A stretch of DNA of 38,506 nt from assembly GCA_002705085.1 (NCBI GenBank), contig PAHO01000035.1:1-38506 (forward strand). The letters run 5' to 3'. Of this stretch, positions 1-8,959 are shown one piece after another. Position 1 is the stretch's first letter. Each line of letters begins with the position of its first letter. Made by a program: the position numbers and the translations under genes. The notes beneath the pieces are model-generated. The model saw nothing but the letters and a program-made list of their open reading frames with translations, was not told the origin of the DNA and searched no databases. Origin of the DNA: Phycisphaerae bacterium (GTDB taxonomy: Bacteria; Planctomycetota; Phycisphaerae; Phycisphaerales; SM1A02).

Positions 1-1311
1 ATGAAGCGTGTCGACACACACCATGGGCTTGCTGGAGAGTTTGGCCAGTGCATCGCCTTCACACCAAGCACTTGGGTAGTTGCCGGTCACCAAAAGGGCA
101 TCGCACCCGTCAACCGCATTCAAGAACTGATCCCACTCGTGCACGGTGCCCAACGTGCCAACCGCCGCTCGCACCCCGCGGGCATTGGGCGCTTTTTCCG
201 CCCGCAGCACAAAGCCATCCTTGAAGGTCTTGTCTTCGCCGTGGGTGGGGACTGGCCCCAGACCAAAGACCACTTCTTGACCGAGCGCTTGGGCCGCTTC
301 CGCGATTCGGAACGCTTCTTCGGTGGGCAACATCGGGGACAACACCACGCCCACTTTTTTGCCCCGAAGCGTTTCGGCGGCGGTGGTGAGTGCGGTCATC
401 CAAGCCTCGTTGGCGTGCTCGTCGGCCCAGGAGTCCATCCCGGTCACCGATGGCATGTTGATTCGGTCTTCCGAATGCACAAACTTCCAGCCGTAGCGAA
501 CTTCGTCGGTGATCCAAAAGCGATTGATGTCAGGATTGGGACGCGGCTTGAAGCGGTGAACCGACCCCTCGGCGTGCTCGATCGTGAGGTTGTCGCCACT
601 GGCGGTCAAACCGTCGATGGACGGGGTCTTGGTCAAGAACCACACCCGCTTTTTGAACAAGAAGTCTTTGTCCAACAACGCCCCCACCGGACACAAATCA
701 ACCACGTTCGCGCTGAGTTCGTTGTCGAGTCCCATCCCCGGGAACACATCAATCTGCTCGGTCGCGCCACGACCATCAACAATCAGTTCCCCGGTGCCCG
801 TGATCTCTTGGGTGAAGCGAACACAGCGGGTGCACATGATGCAACGGTCGGAATACAGCAGGACATGCTCGCCAATGTCTTTCTTGGGCGCTTTGATCTT
901 GGCCTCAAGGAAGCGGCTCTCGGCCCGGCCGTACTGGTAGGCGTAATCCTGCAAATGGCACTCGCCCGCCTGGTCACAAACTGGACAATCCACCGGGTGG
1001 TTGATCAGCAGGTACTCCATGACGGATTTTTGGTTCCCGATCGCCTTGGGAGAATCGGTGTGGACCACCATCCCCTCACTGCAAGGAGTCTGGCAGGTGG
1101 GCACCAACTTGGGCCAAGCTTCAAGTTTGCCTTCGCTCCTTGGATTGGGCGCCCAGACCTCACCGAGGCAGATTCGACAATTGGCCACCACCGAAAGCGA
1201 TTCGTGCCAGCAATAGTGTGGGATTGCTTCTTCGTTGGCCAAGGCCACCTCGAGGATGGACTGGCCTTGCTCGAAGTCACAAACTTTGCCATTGATTGTC
1301 AGTTGGGGCAT
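1..1311 (-). CDS. nuoG: NADH-quinone oxidoreductase subunit G, N-terminal part (cut by left edge)
   Basis: This is the N-terminal 437 residues of the large iron-sulfur subunit of respiratory complex I, which passes electrons from NADH towards quinone. Reading the minus strand from the ATG at 1309-1311 (MPQLTINGKVCDFEQGQS) shows a [2Fe-2S] ferredoxin fold with C34, C45, C48 and C73. Next comes the His/Cys cluster site H105, C109, C112, C118 (NHPVDCPVCDQAGEC). A [4Fe-4S] site follows with C156, C159 and C162 (CIMCTRC) and a later Cys in VDLCPVGAL. The start of the molybdopterin-oxidoreductase-like domain comes after that. A GAGGA stretch lies about 8 bases upstream of the ATG. The frame runs open off the left edge. 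No other complex I gene is in view, so the rest of the nuo cluster should lie to the left. Family assignment is certain. Confidence 0.95.
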   Translation of the reverse strand, partial: MPQLTINGKVCDFEQGQSILEVALANEEAIPHYCWHESLSVVANCRICLGEVWAPNPRSEGKLEAWPKLVPTCQTPCSEGMVVHTDSPKAIGNQKSVMEYLLINHPVDCPVCDQAGECHLQDYAYQYGRAESRFLEAKIKAPKKDIGEHVLLYSDRCIMCTRCVRFTQEITGTGELIVDGRGATEQIDVFPGMGLDNELSANVVDLCPVGALLDKDFLFKKRVWFLTKTPSIDGLTASGDNLTIEHAEGSVHRFKPRPNPDINRFWITDEVRYGWKFVHSEDRINMPSVTGMDSWADEHANEAWMTALTTAAETLRGKKVGVVLSPMLPTEEAFRIAEAAQALGQEVVFGLGPVPTHGEDKTFKDGFVLRAEKAPNARGVRAAVGTLGTVHEWDQFLNAVDGCDALLVTGNYPSAWCEGDALAKLSSKPMVCVDTLH

Positions 1312-1405
1312 ACGAAGGGTCCTCGCTAGGAGGTCCCATGTTAGCGGTCTCCCGCCCGGACTGAACACCCTTCACCAAGGTCTGAACGTTAGGATGAACC
1401 AACCA

Positions 1406-1479
1406 GTCCGAGTAGCTCAATTGGATAGAGCGCTGCCCTCCGAAGGCAGAGGTTGTGGGTTCGACCCCCGCCTCGGACG
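1406..1479 (+). tRNA. tRNA-Arg (anticodon CCG)
   Basis: A full cloverleaf can be drawn. The acceptor stem is GTCCGAG with CTCGGAC, followed by discriminator G. The D arm is GCTC...GAGC. The anticodon stem is CTGCC/GGCAG with loop CTCCGAA, giving anticodon CCG at 1440-1442, which reads CGG. The T arm is GTGGG/CCCGC with loop TTCGACC. The 3' CCA is not encoded. A TAGGAT at 1390-1395 could be a -10 box. No terminator hairpin separates it from the MazG gene 34 bases downstream, so the two may share a transcript. Confidence 0.93.
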
Positions 1480-1513
1480 CTTTTCTCCCCCACCCCCATC
1501 GCGGAGCCACGCC

Positions 1514-1798
1514 ATGCGAATCGCCGAGTTCCAACAACTCATCCGAGACCGATACCACGCTTCCGACTCCGCCCGAGGCGTCCCGGGTACGTTTTTGTGG
1601 CTGGCCGAAGAAATTGGCGAACTGGCATCGGCCCTCGCCGATGCCGAACGAGGTAAGAAAGACGAGGAGAACCTCGCCGAGGAGTTTGCCGACGTCTTTG
1701 CCTGGCTGACCACGATCGCCAATATCCATGAGGTCGATCTGGAAGCGGCCATTCGGGACAAATACATCCAAGATGGTGGCCCCGAGGGGACAAAGTGA
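1514..1798 (+). CDS. MazG-like nucleotide pyrophosphohydrolase domain protein
   Basis: This is a 94-residue all-alpha protein of the MazG/NTP-PPase class, which hydrolyses nucleoside triphosphates to monophosphate plus pyrophosphate using Mg2+. The signature acidic motif is seen as WLAEEIGELASAL (an EExxE pattern), followed by a second acidic helix EEFADVFAWLTTIAN, the usual metal-binding pair. The length fits single-domain family members. The ATG at 1514 was chosen because it directly precedes the conserved helix start (MRIAEFQQLIRDRY); in-frame codons further upstream run into the tRNA. The stop overlaps the trpA start by four bases (GTGA), so the two are translationally coupled. The substrate is unknown; a house-cleaning role or a histidine-pathway-like role are both possible. 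Confidence 0.85.
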   Translation: MRIAEFQQLIRDRYHASDSARGVPGTFLWLAEEIGELASALADAERGKKDEENLAEEFADVFAWLTTIANIHEVDLEAAIRDKYIQDGGPEGTK

Positions 1799-2604
1799 GC
1801 GAGCAGTCTCCAAACCGAATCACTCGGATTTTCGAGGAACACCGCCAAGCAAACACCAAAGCGTTGATGCCCTTCGTAGTGGGAGGGCATCCCACGCCAG
1901 ACAGCCTCCCCAGTCTGCTCAAGGCCATGGATGGGGCAGGAGCGGACATTATTGAAATTGGCTTTCCGTTCAGCGATCCGATCGCCGACGGCCCAGTGAT
2001 CGCGGCCGCAATGCACGAAGCTCTTCAAAACAAAGTCACACCCGGCAAAATCTTGGAAAGCATCAGTGCGGTTCGACCCCATATCAACGCCGGCCTGGTG
2101 GCCATGCTTTCCGTGTCGATTGCGGATCGTCTGGGACGGGCCTCGTTCCTTGATCGAGCGAAAGCCGCCGGACTGGATGGGGTCATTCTTCCCGATCTTG
2201 ATCCCGAAGAAGCACCAGAGGTCGCCAACTTGTGCGACCAGCGCGAACTCGCACTGGGGTTGCTGGTGGGACCAGCCACCACCGGGCCTCGACTGGCAAC
2301 CATTCTGAGTTCTTGCCGAGGCTTCGTGTACCTCCTGGCCCGGGCCGGCATCACCGGAGAGAGCGACCAAGCCCCCGAAGTGGAAGCAAGGGTTGCGGAA
2401 TTGCGAAGCTTGACCCAGCTCCCCGTGGCTTGTGGTTTTGGCATTGGATCAGCCAGCCAAGTGGAAGCCGTGACCCAGCATGCCGATGCGGCGATCGTGG
2501 GATCCGCCCTGGTTCGACGCCTCCAAGATGCCGCTGATCCCGCCGCCTGTGCGAGCGATTTTGTGCAAGAACTGAGCGCCGGCCTGGGGCAACCAGAGGC
2601 CTGA
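1795..2604 (+). CDS. trpA: Tryptophan synthase alpha subunit
   Basis: This subunit cleaves indole-3-glycerol phosphate to indole and glyceraldehyde 3-phosphate in the cytoplasm and passes indole to the beta subunit. The 269-residue length is standard. The catalytic acids are visible: E54 in the strand ADIIEIGFPFSDP and D65 in DPIADGPVI. The phosphate-binding C-terminal region (VACGFGIGSASQV, AIVGSALV) is intact. Translation starts at GTG 1795, inside the stop of the MazG gene. No other trp gene is nearby, so trpA is separated from trpB here. A clear loop before the next gene suggests the transcript ends after trpA. Confidence 0.96.
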   Translation: MSEQSPNRITRIFEEHRQANTKALMPFVVGGHPTPDSLPSLLKAMDGAGADIIEIGFPFSDPIADGPVIAAAMHEALQNKVTPGKILESISAVRPHINAGLVAMLSVSIADRLGRASFLDRAKAAGLDGVILPDLDPEEAPEVANLCDQRELALGLLVGPATTGPRLATILSSCRGFVYLLARAGITGESDQAPEVEARVAELRSLTQLPVACGFGIGSASQVEAVTQHADAAIVGSALVRRLQDAADPAACASDFVQELSAGLGQPEA

Positions 2605-2611
2605 CGGCCCC

Positions 2612-2725
2612 CGTGTAAAAAACACACGAATTCAGTTGATCCACTTGCAAAAAAACGAAGAGTCCCGGATATCGTGTGTCTAAACGACACAATTAGGGGC
2701 TTGGCGGCGAACGCTTTTGCAAAAA
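2612..2725 (+). promoter_or_regulatory. glnN upstream region: two GTGT/ACAC dyads and repeated TTGCAAAAA
   Basis: The spacer between trpA and the glutamine synthetase gene is AT-rich for this genome and carries ordered motifs. A dyad CGTGT-N7-ACACG lies at 2612-2628. A better one, TGTGTC-TAAAC-GACACA, lies at 2675-2691. The word TTGCAAAAA occurs at 2645-2653 and again at 2717-2725. A possible promoter is TTGCAA (2645) and TATCGT (2670) with a 19-base spacer, which would place the second dyad at the transcription start. This fits an operator for nitrogen control of glnN, but the binding protein cannot be named from the sequence. Confidence 0.4.
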
Positions 2726-2791
2726 CTATCCCGACGGTACTTCTCGCCACGAGACCGCACACCAAGATGCGTCCACTTGCAGGAGAAAAGC

Positions 2792-4936
2792 ATGCATTCG
2801 CAGACCACCGAGACATCCACCAGCATCGACCCCTCAGCCTTCTTTGGCCATTTGACCTTCAACACCGACGAGATGGCAAAGCGCTTGCCTCCTCCGGTGG
2901 CCAAGAGCTTGGCCCGCACCATCGCCAAAGGAGAGAAGTTGGACCCTTCCATCGTTGACGCCGTGGCGTTGGCCATGAAGGAATGGGCCCTTGAGCACGG
3001 CGCCACCCACTACTGCCACTGGTTCACCCCCCTGACCGGATCGACCGCTGAAAAGCATGACGCCTTCCTGCACCCCTTCGGAGATGGCACCGCCGGAACC
3101 CGATTTGCCGGAGACAACCTTGCCTTTGGTGAACCCGATGCCTCCTCATTCCCCTCGGGTGGGGCACGACAGACCTTTGAGGCCCGGGGTTACACCGCCT
3201 GGGATGCCACCAGCCCAGCCTTCATCCTTCCCGGGGGCGGTGGCGGAACGCTTTGCATCCCCTCCGTCTTCGTGTCCTACACCGGAGAAGCCCTCGACCT
3301 GAAAACACCACTTCTCCGCTCCATTGAAGCCGTCAGCGCGCAAGCGATGCGGATTCTGAAGATCTTCGGCACCGACGAGGGCGTCAGCCGAGTCCACACC
3401 ACTTTGGGCAGCGAACAAGAGTATTTCTTGGTCGATGAGCGCTTTGTCGAAGACCGCGAAGACCTGCGATTGTGCGGGCGGACCCTGTTTGGAGCGGACA
3501 GTCCGAAAGGCCATCAACTTGATGACCACTACTTCGGCACCATCCCCGAACGAGTCTTGGCGTACATGAACGACGTCGAGCGTCAACTCATGGAACTCGG
3601 CATCCCGGCGATGACCCGGCACAACGAAGTGGCACCGGGCCAGTATGAAATTGCCCCGATGTTCGAACACGCGAACGTTGCGGTCGACCACCAAATGCTC
3701 ACCATGCACGTCCTGCGTACGACGGCTCCAAATCATGGATTTGTCTGCCTCATGCACGAGAAGCCCTTCGCCGGAGTCAATGGCTCGGGCAAGCACAACA
3801 ACTGGGCCATCTGCACGGACACCGGGGTCAACCTGCTCGATCCTCAGGACGAGACCCACACGAACATGCAATTCCTGGTGTTCTTGTGCGCGGTCATGAA
3901 AGCCGTTCACCAACACGGGGCATTACTTCGCGCCTCGGTGGCCAGCGCCGGCAATGACCACCGCCTGGGAGCCAATGAAGCACCACCCGCCATCGTGTCG
4001 ATTTTTATGGGGGAAATGCTCTCCGACATTTTGGAGCAGTTGGAAACGGGGAAGACCAAACGGACCAAGAAAGGCGGCACCTTGGAACTCGGTGCGTCGA
4101 CCCTTCCGGCCATTCCCCGGCACGCCGGAGACCGCAACCGAACTTCACCCTTTGCTTTCACCGGCAACAAGTTCGAGTTCCGGGCCGTTGGCTCCACCCA
4201 GCCCGTCGCGTGGCCCAACACCATCCTCAACACCATCGTGGCCGAATCTCTGGATGAGATCGCTTCGGACCTTGAGAAGAAACTCGGCGCCAAACCCACG
4301 CCGAAGAAGTTGGAATCCACCGTCGGCGCGGTCTTGGCCAAACTGGTCAAAGACCACAAGACCGTGGTCTTCGACGGCGACGGTTACGGCGACCCTTGGC
4401 ACGAAGAAGCTGAGGAACGCGGGCTTGAGAACCTGCGGACCACCGCCGACGCCTTGCCTGCATTGCGGCGGCCTGAAGTGTTGAAGATGTTCGCCAAATA
4501 CGGCGTCCTGAGCCGCGACGAAATGAAGTTGCGGGTTGAAGTCCTTCTCGAGACCTATGGCACCCAGTTGGGCATTGAGGCCCGCACCATGTTGTCGATT
4601 GGCCGAAGAGAGATTCTTCCCGCGGCATTGCGGCACCAAGCTGATTTGGCAGAAACCGCCGCCGCTACTGCCGCCGCCGGGCTCGCCGATGGGGCCGCAG
4701 CCGCGGAACTGGTGGAATTTGCGGCCGGGGTGGATGCTTTCCGAGCCAGCTTGAAGGATCTCGATGCCGCCGAGGCCAAGAGTTTGGCAGATGCCGCCAA
4801 ACATGCCGCCTTCTGCCGAGATGTCCTGATTCCTGCCATGGAAGCCGTCCGGGCGACCGCGGATAACTTGGAAAGCACGATGCCCACGGAACTCTGGCCA
4901 ATGCCGAGTTACGCAACCATGCTCTTTGAGCGCTGA
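2792..4936 (+). CDS. glnN: Glutamine synthetase type III
   Basis: This enzyme makes glutamine from glutamate, ammonia and ATP in the cytoplasm. The 714-residue length, about 1.5 times that of type I, and the internal sequence identify the GSIII class. Active-site stretches are seen in order: [35 protein letters not shown] and [16 protein letters not shown]. The C-terminal helical region is rich in Ala and Glu, as in this class. The ATG at 2792 follows AGGAGAAAAG (2781-2790), a strong ribosome site. An in-frame TTG at 2717 would add 25 residues but has no such site and lies in the probable regulatory region. The gene stands alone, with no PII or amtB gene beside it. Confidence 0.96.
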   Translation: MHSQTTETSTSIDPSAFFGHLTFNTDEMAKRLPPPVAKSLARTIAKGEKLDPSIVDAVALAMKEWALEHGATHYCHWFTPLTGSTAEKHDAFLHPFGDGTAGTRFAGDNLAFGEPDASSFPSGGARQTFEARGYTAWDATSPAFILPGGGGGTLCIPSVFVSYTGEALDLKTPLLRSIEAVSAQAMRILKIFGTDEGVSRVHTTLGSEQEYFLVDERFVEDREDLRLCGRTLFGADSPKGHQLDDHYFGTIPERVLAYMNDVERQLMELGIPAMTRHNEVAPGQYEIAPMFEHANVAVDHQMLTMHVLRTTAPNHGFVCLMHEKPFAGVNGSGKHNNWAICTDTGVNLLDPQDETHTNMQFLVFLCAVMKAVHQHGALLRASVASAGNDHRLGANEAPPAIVSIFMGEMLSDILEQLETGKTKRTKKGGTLELGASTLPAIPRHAGDRNRTSPFAFTGNKFEFRAVGSTQPVAWPNTILNTIVAESLDEIASDLEKKLGAKPTPKKLESTVGAVLAKLVKDHKTVVFDGDGYGDPWHEEAEERGLENLRTTADALPALRRPEVLKMFAKYGVLSRDEMKLRVEVLLETYGTQLGIEARTMLSIGRREILPAALRHQADLAETAAATAAAGLADGAAAAELVEFAAGVDAFRASLKDLDAAEAKSLADAAKHAAFCRDVLIPAMEAVRATADNLESTMPTELWPMPSYATMLFER

Positions 4937-4954
4937 GCAATCCCATCGAGGCCA

Positions 4955-4982
4955 GAACCGGCGATCTTCAGGTCGCCGGTTC
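4955..4982 (+). terminator. Hairpin after glnN, probable terminator
   Basis: A perfect 10-base stem, GAACCGGCGA (4955-4964) with TCGCCGGTTC (4973-4982), with an 8-base loop, begins 18 bases after the glnN stop. The downstream tract is C-rich with few T, so it is a weak intrinsic terminator or a 3' end stabiliser. A second imperfect stem, CCGTTT...AAACGG (5011-5034), lies just before the trigger factor start and reaches its GGAG. Confidence 0.55.
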
Positions 4983-5046
4983 CCCTTGCCCCCGGCTCCC
5001 GCTACCATCTCCGTTTCCCCTTTCGGGAAAACGGAGTACGCCCAAG

Positions 5047-6420
5047 ATGTCCGAATCCGACTTTGTTGTTGCTGTTGAAGATGCTGGCCCCGCCCGCAAG
5101 CATGTGAAAATCACCCTTCCGGCTGAAAAGGTGGCCTCACGCCTCGGTGACGCGTTGGGCGATTTGGCAGCCAATGCCACCCTCCCTGGCTTCCGACGTG
5201 GGCACGCCCCGGCCAAGTTGCTGGAAAAACGCTTTGGCGGTGAGCTTCGCAAAGAAACTCGAGACCGACTGATCCAAGAAGGATTCCAAGAAGCGGTTGG
5301 TGGTCACGGCTTGCGGCCGGTTGGTGACCCGATGCCCGTCGGCTCCATGGCCGAATTGGAAGTCAAAGATGGCGAAGACTTCACCTTCGAACTTGAGATC
5401 GAAGTGATCCCAGATTTTGAACTGCCAGAAACCAAAGGCTTCAAAATCGATCGCCCAGTGATGGAAGTCACCGACGAACACGTCGATGGTGAAATTGAGC
5501 GACAGTGCATCCAAGCCGGCACCGTCCTTGATGTTGAGGACGTTGAAGTCGGAGACCGCTTGCTGGGGAATGGCCATGCCACCAAGGAAGGTGAGGAGGA
5601 GCCGTTCTTCACCCACGACAACATTGACATCATCGTGCCCGATGCCGACAAAGATGACGGTCGGGGACACGTGCTTGGCCTTCGGATTGAAGGGCTGGCC
5701 GGCATGCTTGACGGCGCCGGCATTGGCTCCGAACTGAACATTGATGCGGTGGGGCCTGAGCACCACGAACTCGAACATATCCGTGGCAAAAAGCTCACCA
5801 TCAGTCTGACGATCCACAAGATCCAGCGGATCGAATCCGCCGAAGTCAGCGATGTCTATCCGCGGTATGGCTTCACCGATGAAGAAACCTTCCGCAGCGA
5901 AGTCCGGCGAGCCCTCGACGATCGTTTGCAAGGGGAGCAACGCAACGCCATGCGTGAGCAAGCCGCCAAACAGTTGGCCGAATCCGTCGATTTCGAACTT
6001 CCTGAACGGCTGACCGAACAGCAGTCCACCCGTTTGATCGAACGGGAACGGATGAATCTGCTCCAACGTGGCGCCCTCACCAATGACGAAATCGAAGGCC
6101 GCTTGGCTGACCTCCGCGACGCCGCCACCGATGAGACCCGCCGGCGCCTGAAACTCTCGTTCTTGTTGGCCCGCTTGGCAGAATCCAAAGAGATCCAAGT
6201 CAACGAAGGCGAATTGAACAGCCGCATTCATCAAATGGCGGCTTCCCAAGGCATGCGACCCGAGCAGGTCAAAGGAGAACTGGAGAAATCTGGTGGCATG
6301 CAAAACCTCGCCATGCAGGTCCGTGAGCAGAAGGTGCTCGATGGCATCGTGGACGAAGCGGAGCTCACCGACATCAGCGCTGAAGAGTGGAACGCCCGGA
6401 CCGCTGCTGACAAGGCGTGA
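5047..6420 (+). CDS. tig: Trigger factor (ribosome-associated chaperone)
   Basis: This is the chaperone that binds the ribosome exit tunnel and shelters nascent chains. The N-terminal ribosome-docking signature is present as GFRRGHAP (residues 48-55). The length of 457 residues is close to the usual 430-450. The middle region (about 168-260), which should be an FKBP-type prolyl isomerase, is strongly diverged. It is acidic (IDIIVPDADKDDGRGHVLGL) and lacks the usual aromatic pocket pattern, so isomerase activity is doubtful. The C-terminal helical arm domain is long and charged, as expected. ATG 5047 follows GGAG by 10 bases. The stop overlaps the next small gene (GTGA). The gene lies just upstream of clpX, a common arrangement. 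Confidence 0.92.
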   Translation: MSESDFVVAVEDAGPARKHVKITLPAEKVASRLGDALGDLAANATLPGFRRGHAPAKLLEKRFGGELRKETRDRLIQEGFQEAVGGHGLRPVGDPMPVGSMAELEVKDGEDFTFELEIEVIPDFELPETKGFKIDRPVMEVTDEHVDGEIERQCIQAGTVLDVEDVEVGDRLLGNGHATKEGEEEPFFTHDNIDIIVPDADKDDGRGHVLGLRIEGLAGMLDGAGIGSELNIDAVGPEHHELEHIRGKKLTISLTIHKIQRIESAEVSDVYPRYGFTDEETFRSEVRRALDDRLQGEQRNAMREQAAKQLAESVDFELPERLTEQQSTRLIERERMNLLQRGALTNDEIEGRLADLRDAATDETRRRLKLSFLLARLAESKEIQVNEGELNSRIHQMAASQGMRPEQVKGELEKSGGMQNLAMQVREQKVLDGIVDEAELTDISAEEWNARTAADKA

Positions 6421-6749
6421 ACCAGACCGATCCCGCCGATGTCCTCATGCCTCTGGCCATCTTGGCCGGAGTCGCGATCGTTGGTGCGGTGATTTTGACC
6501 TGGGTGAGGCGTAAGCTTCGCAGCCCGGGCGCCGCCGTGGACGGCTCCTCAGAATTGCTGAGCAACCCGAATCTCCAATTGGATGCGGAAACCCGGCAAA
6601 AAATCGCCCGAGCCGCCGCGAACCGGGCGCTGGGGCGCGCAGACGATGCGACCGGAAAAGTCGTCACCACCCGCTGTCCGGAGTGTGCTGGAGTCCGCCC
6701 AATCGGCCAGCCATGTCCGTGGTGTGAGGAATCCACAGAAACGAGTTGA
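6417..6749 (+). CDS. Small membrane protein with C-terminal zinc-ribbon motif, unknown function
   Basis: I do not recognise this 110-residue protein. It starts at GTG 6417 inside the stop codon of tig, so it is translationally coupled to it. Residues about 11-29 (LMPLAILAGVAIVGAVILTW) form one membrane segment, followed by the positive stretch RRKLR, which should place the rest of the protein in the cytoplasm. The middle is a charged helix (AETRQKIARAAANRALGR). The C-terminus has two CxxC pairs, CPEC and CPWC, 12 residues apart, a zinc-ribbon pattern. Its position between tig and clpX suggests a link to protein quality control, but this is only inferred from context. Confidence 0.7.
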   Translation: MNQTDPADVLMPLAILAGVAIVGAVILTWVRRKLRSPGAAVDGSSELLSNPNLQLDAETRQKIARAAANRALGRADDATGKVVTTRCPECAGVRPIGQPCPWCEESTETS

Positions 6750-6855
6750 GCCAACGGGGAAAAGTCGCCGATGGCATGAGGATAAAGGCGGCGCTTTGGC
6801 GGCGACCTACACTCTGCTGGCCTTATGCAAGGCTGATTTCTAGGACCACCCCCTG

Positions 6856-8190
6856 ATGCCCACTCCACTTCTCAACTGGCTTCTTCGATCCTCTGACCAA
6901 TCCGATGGTGGTGGTGGTGGAGACGAGGGCCCTCGCCGAGTGACCACCTGCTCTTTTTGCAACAAGAACAGCCGCGAAGTGGGCCCCATGGTCGAAGGCC
7001 CGGGCGATGTCTTCATTTGCACCCAGTGTGTGGACTTGTGCCGGAACATCTTCCAGCAAGAGAAGCAACGGTCATCTCGATCGGATGACGCGCCGTCCTC
7101 GCTGCCCTCGCCCAAGGAGATCGTTGAACACTTGGACCGCTATGTCATTGGACAAGATCAAGCCAAGCGATTCTTGGCCGTGGCCGTGCACGCCCACTAC
7201 CTTCGCATTGGAGGTGGTCCGGAGCGTCCCGAACTGGACGAAGCCGAAGCCCCTGAATTGGAAAAATCCAACGTCTTGATGGTTGGCCCCACGGGTACGG
7301 GCAAGACGCTGCTCGCCAAATCTTTGGCCCGAATGCTCGATGTGCCATTTGCCATCGGTGACGCCACCACGCTTACCGAAGCCGGATACGTCGGCGAGGA
7401 TGTCGAGAATCTCCTGCTTCGTCTGCTGCAAGCCGCCGACTGGGATGTGGAAGCCGCCCAACGTGGCATCATCTACATCGACGAAATCGACAAGATTGGA
7501 CGGACCACCCAGAATGTCTCAATCACCAGAGATGTTTCTGGCGAAGGTGTCCAGCAGGCGTTGTTGAAAATGCTCGAAGGCACCACTGCCAACGTTCCCC
7601 CCCAAGGTGGACGAAAGCACCCCGAACAGAATTACATCCAGATCGACACCTCGAACATCCTGTTCGTTTGCGGCGGATCCTTTGTGGGGCTCGAAGACAT
7701 CATCCGCCGCCGCGTGGGCAAGACCCGCATCGGCTTCAGCGGAACCGAGGGCGATGAATCCTCCAAGGATGAACGCTCGTTGTTGGAACGGGTGACCGCC
7801 GACGACATCACCGAATTTGGCCTCATCCCCGAGCTGATTGGTCGATTGCCAGTCCTCGTGCCGCTGCGACAACTTGGACGAGACGACTTGGTCACCGTAC
7901 TCACGGCCCCCAAGAACGCCATCGTTCGCCAGTACCAATATCTGTTCTCGAAGCACGGAGCCACTCTGGAATTCGAGACCGCCGCACTGGAAGCGGTCGC
8001 TGAAATCGCTCTGGAACGTAAAACCGGCGCTCGGGCTCTCCGCTCGGTGATGGACGAATTCATGACCGATCTCTTCTACGATCTGCCTGAAATTGGCGAG
8101 GGGGCCCGGTTTGTGGTCACCGCTGAGGCGATTGGGGCGGAAAAAATTGCCCTGGCCGACCTCCGCCAAGACCAAGCCGATGCGGCCTGA
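6856..8190 (+). CDS. clpX: ATP-dependent Clp protease ATP-binding subunit ClpX
   Basis: This is the AAA+ unfoldase that feeds substrates to the ClpP peptidase. The N-terminal zinc domain has C32, C35, C55 and C58 (CSFC...CTQC). Walker A is GPTGTGKT, the pore loop is [10 protein letters not shown], and Walker B is IIYIDEIDK. The substrate-gripping RKH loop ([10 protein letters not shown]) and the sensor-2 arginine region ([12 protein letters not shown]) are also present. The length of 444 residues is slightly above the usual 420-430 because of a Gly-rich N-terminal extension before the zinc domain ([11 protein letters not shown]). clpP is not in the window. The 106-base spacer to the gene before it suggests a promoter of its own, though I cannot define one convincingly. 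Confidence 0.97.
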   Translation: MPTPLLNWLLRSSDQSDGGGGGDEGPRRVTTCSFCNKNSREVGPMVEGPGDVFICTQCVDLCRNIFQQEKQRSSRSDDAPSSLPSPKEIVEHLDRYVIGQDQAKRFLAVAVHAHYLRIGGGPERPELDEAEAPELEKSNVLMVGPTGTGKTLLAKSLARMLDVPFAIGDATTLTEAGYVGEDVENLLLRLLQAADWDVEAAQRGIIYIDEIDKIGRTTQNVSITRDVSGEGVQQALLKMLEGTTANVPPQGGRKHPEQNYIQIDTSNILFVCGGSFVGLEDIIRRRVGKTRIGFSGTEGDESSKDERSLLERVTADDITEFGLIPELIGRLPVLVPLRQLGRDDLVTVLTAPKNAIVRQYQYLFSKHGATLEFETAALEAVAEIALERKTGARALRSVMDEFMTDLFYDLPEIGEGARFVVTAEAIGAEKIALADLRQDQADAA

Positions 8191-8224
8191 CGTCCGAGAA
8201 TCGCAGAAATAGGGTGCCAGAGGC

Positions 8225-8253
8225 TTGCCGGATGCCGTTGATTCGGGTACAGT
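8225..8253 (+). promoter_or_regulatory. Probable sigma-70 promoter of rpmB
   Basis: TTGCCG (8225-8230) and TACAGT (8248-8253) are separated by exactly 17 bases. Each matches the consensus in four of six positions. Transcription would start near 8260, giving a leader of about 23 bases that contains GGAG before the ATG at 8283. Confidence 0.45.
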
Positions 8254-8282
8254 GATCGGCTCGCCTTTTCTGGAGTGACACC

Positions 8283-8555
8283 ATGCCACGAGTTTGCCAT
8301 TTCACCGGTGCCCGTACCCGAGTCGGAAATTCCATCACGACCCGCGGTAAGGCCAAATACCTCGGCGGTGTCGGTACGAAAGTCACGGGCATCACCCGTC
8401 GGACCTTCCGACCCAACCTCCAGACCATAAATGCTGTGATTGACGGTGTTCCACGCCGAGTGAAGGTGAAGGCCACCTGTATCAAGAAGGGCTGGATCGT
8501 GAAGCCTTCCAAGCGGAAGTACACCTACACCCGCAAGCTGAACGCCGAAGGCTAA
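8283..8555 (+). CDS. rpmB: Ribosomal protein bL28
   Basis: This is a component of the large ribosomal subunit. The N-terminus MPRVCHFTGARTRVGNSI is the standard bL28 opening (C-x-TG-x-x-x-x-x-GN), and the basic C-terminus (VKATCIKKGWIVKPSKRKYTYTRK) fits. The length of 90 residues is slightly longer than many homologues. Only one of the two cysteines of the zinc-binding form is kept at the N-terminus, so this looks like the non-zinc form. GGAG lies about 9 bases before the ATG, and a probable promoter lies just upstream. It is separated from dnaG by a 404-base gap. Confidence 0.93.
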   Translation: MPRVCHFTGARTRVGNSITTRGKAKYLGGVGTKVTGITRRTFRPNLQTINAVIDGVPRRVKVKATCIKKGWIVKPSKRKYTYTRKLNAEG

Positions 8556-8959
8556 AGCACCCATCAACAACCATTGCTTGTCAAGCCCTCTGGATGGAGA
8601 GGAGCCACATGTGTCGTGAGATGGTGAAGAACGCGAATCCAAATCCTCATCGAGAAGGCCTGCAGCCGCAAAATATGGACGCAAATCACGTGCCAACGCC
8701 TGAGAACGTTTAACCACGATTCGTCAAGAAAAAAACCAACAATTTTGCCAAGTGGACTACCCCGAGCCGGAATAAGGCGTACATTTGGCAAATCCGGAAC
8801 ACTTCGCGGCCGACCTTCTCCACCAATTCGAAGGACCGCACCGCCCAGCACGGGCAATTCTCCGGCGAGTGTCGTTTCAGTTTCCGCGCGTTCATCGCGC
8901 CTCCTATCGAGTCCACACCGCCCTCACATTTTTGTCTCTTCACGAGACAGCTCCCGACC
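8556..8959. other. 404-base gap between rpmB and dnaG with two convergent small open frames
   Basis: No recognised gene lies here. A 34-codon plus-strand frame (8609-8713, starting MCREMVKNANPNPHREGLQP) has a strong GAGGAG four bases before its ATG. A 61-codon minus-strand frame (8710-8895, starting MNARKLKRHSPENCPCWAVR) has AGGAGG four bases before its ATG and a hydrophobic C-terminus (VVHLAKLLVFFL). Their stop codons overlap tail to tail. Neither resembles a protein I know, so they are not called as genes. The last 30 bases hold the dnaG dyad described separately. Confidence 0.4.
8933..8949 (+). promoter_or_regulatory. Dyad/hairpin just before the dnaG start codon
   Basis: TGTCTC-TTCAC-GAGACA is a perfect 6-base inverted repeat with a 5-base loop, ending 10 bases before the TTG start of dnaG. 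It sits where a ribosome site should be, and no Shine-Dalgarno sequence is visible there. It could act as an RNA hairpin limiting primase translation or as a DNA operator. Its layout matches the glnN dyad (TGTGTC-N5-GACACA). Confidence 0.4.

Noticed and set aside
1-1329. A 442-codon open frame on the plus strand
   Set aside because: It is antisense to NuoG, whose minus-strand frame shows all iron-sulfur motifs; the plus frame has no recognisable domain.
2717-2791. A 25-codon N-terminal extension of glutamine synthetase from TTG 2717
   Set aside because: ATG 2792 has a strong AGGAG site at the right distance, and the extension lies in the likely promoter/operator region.
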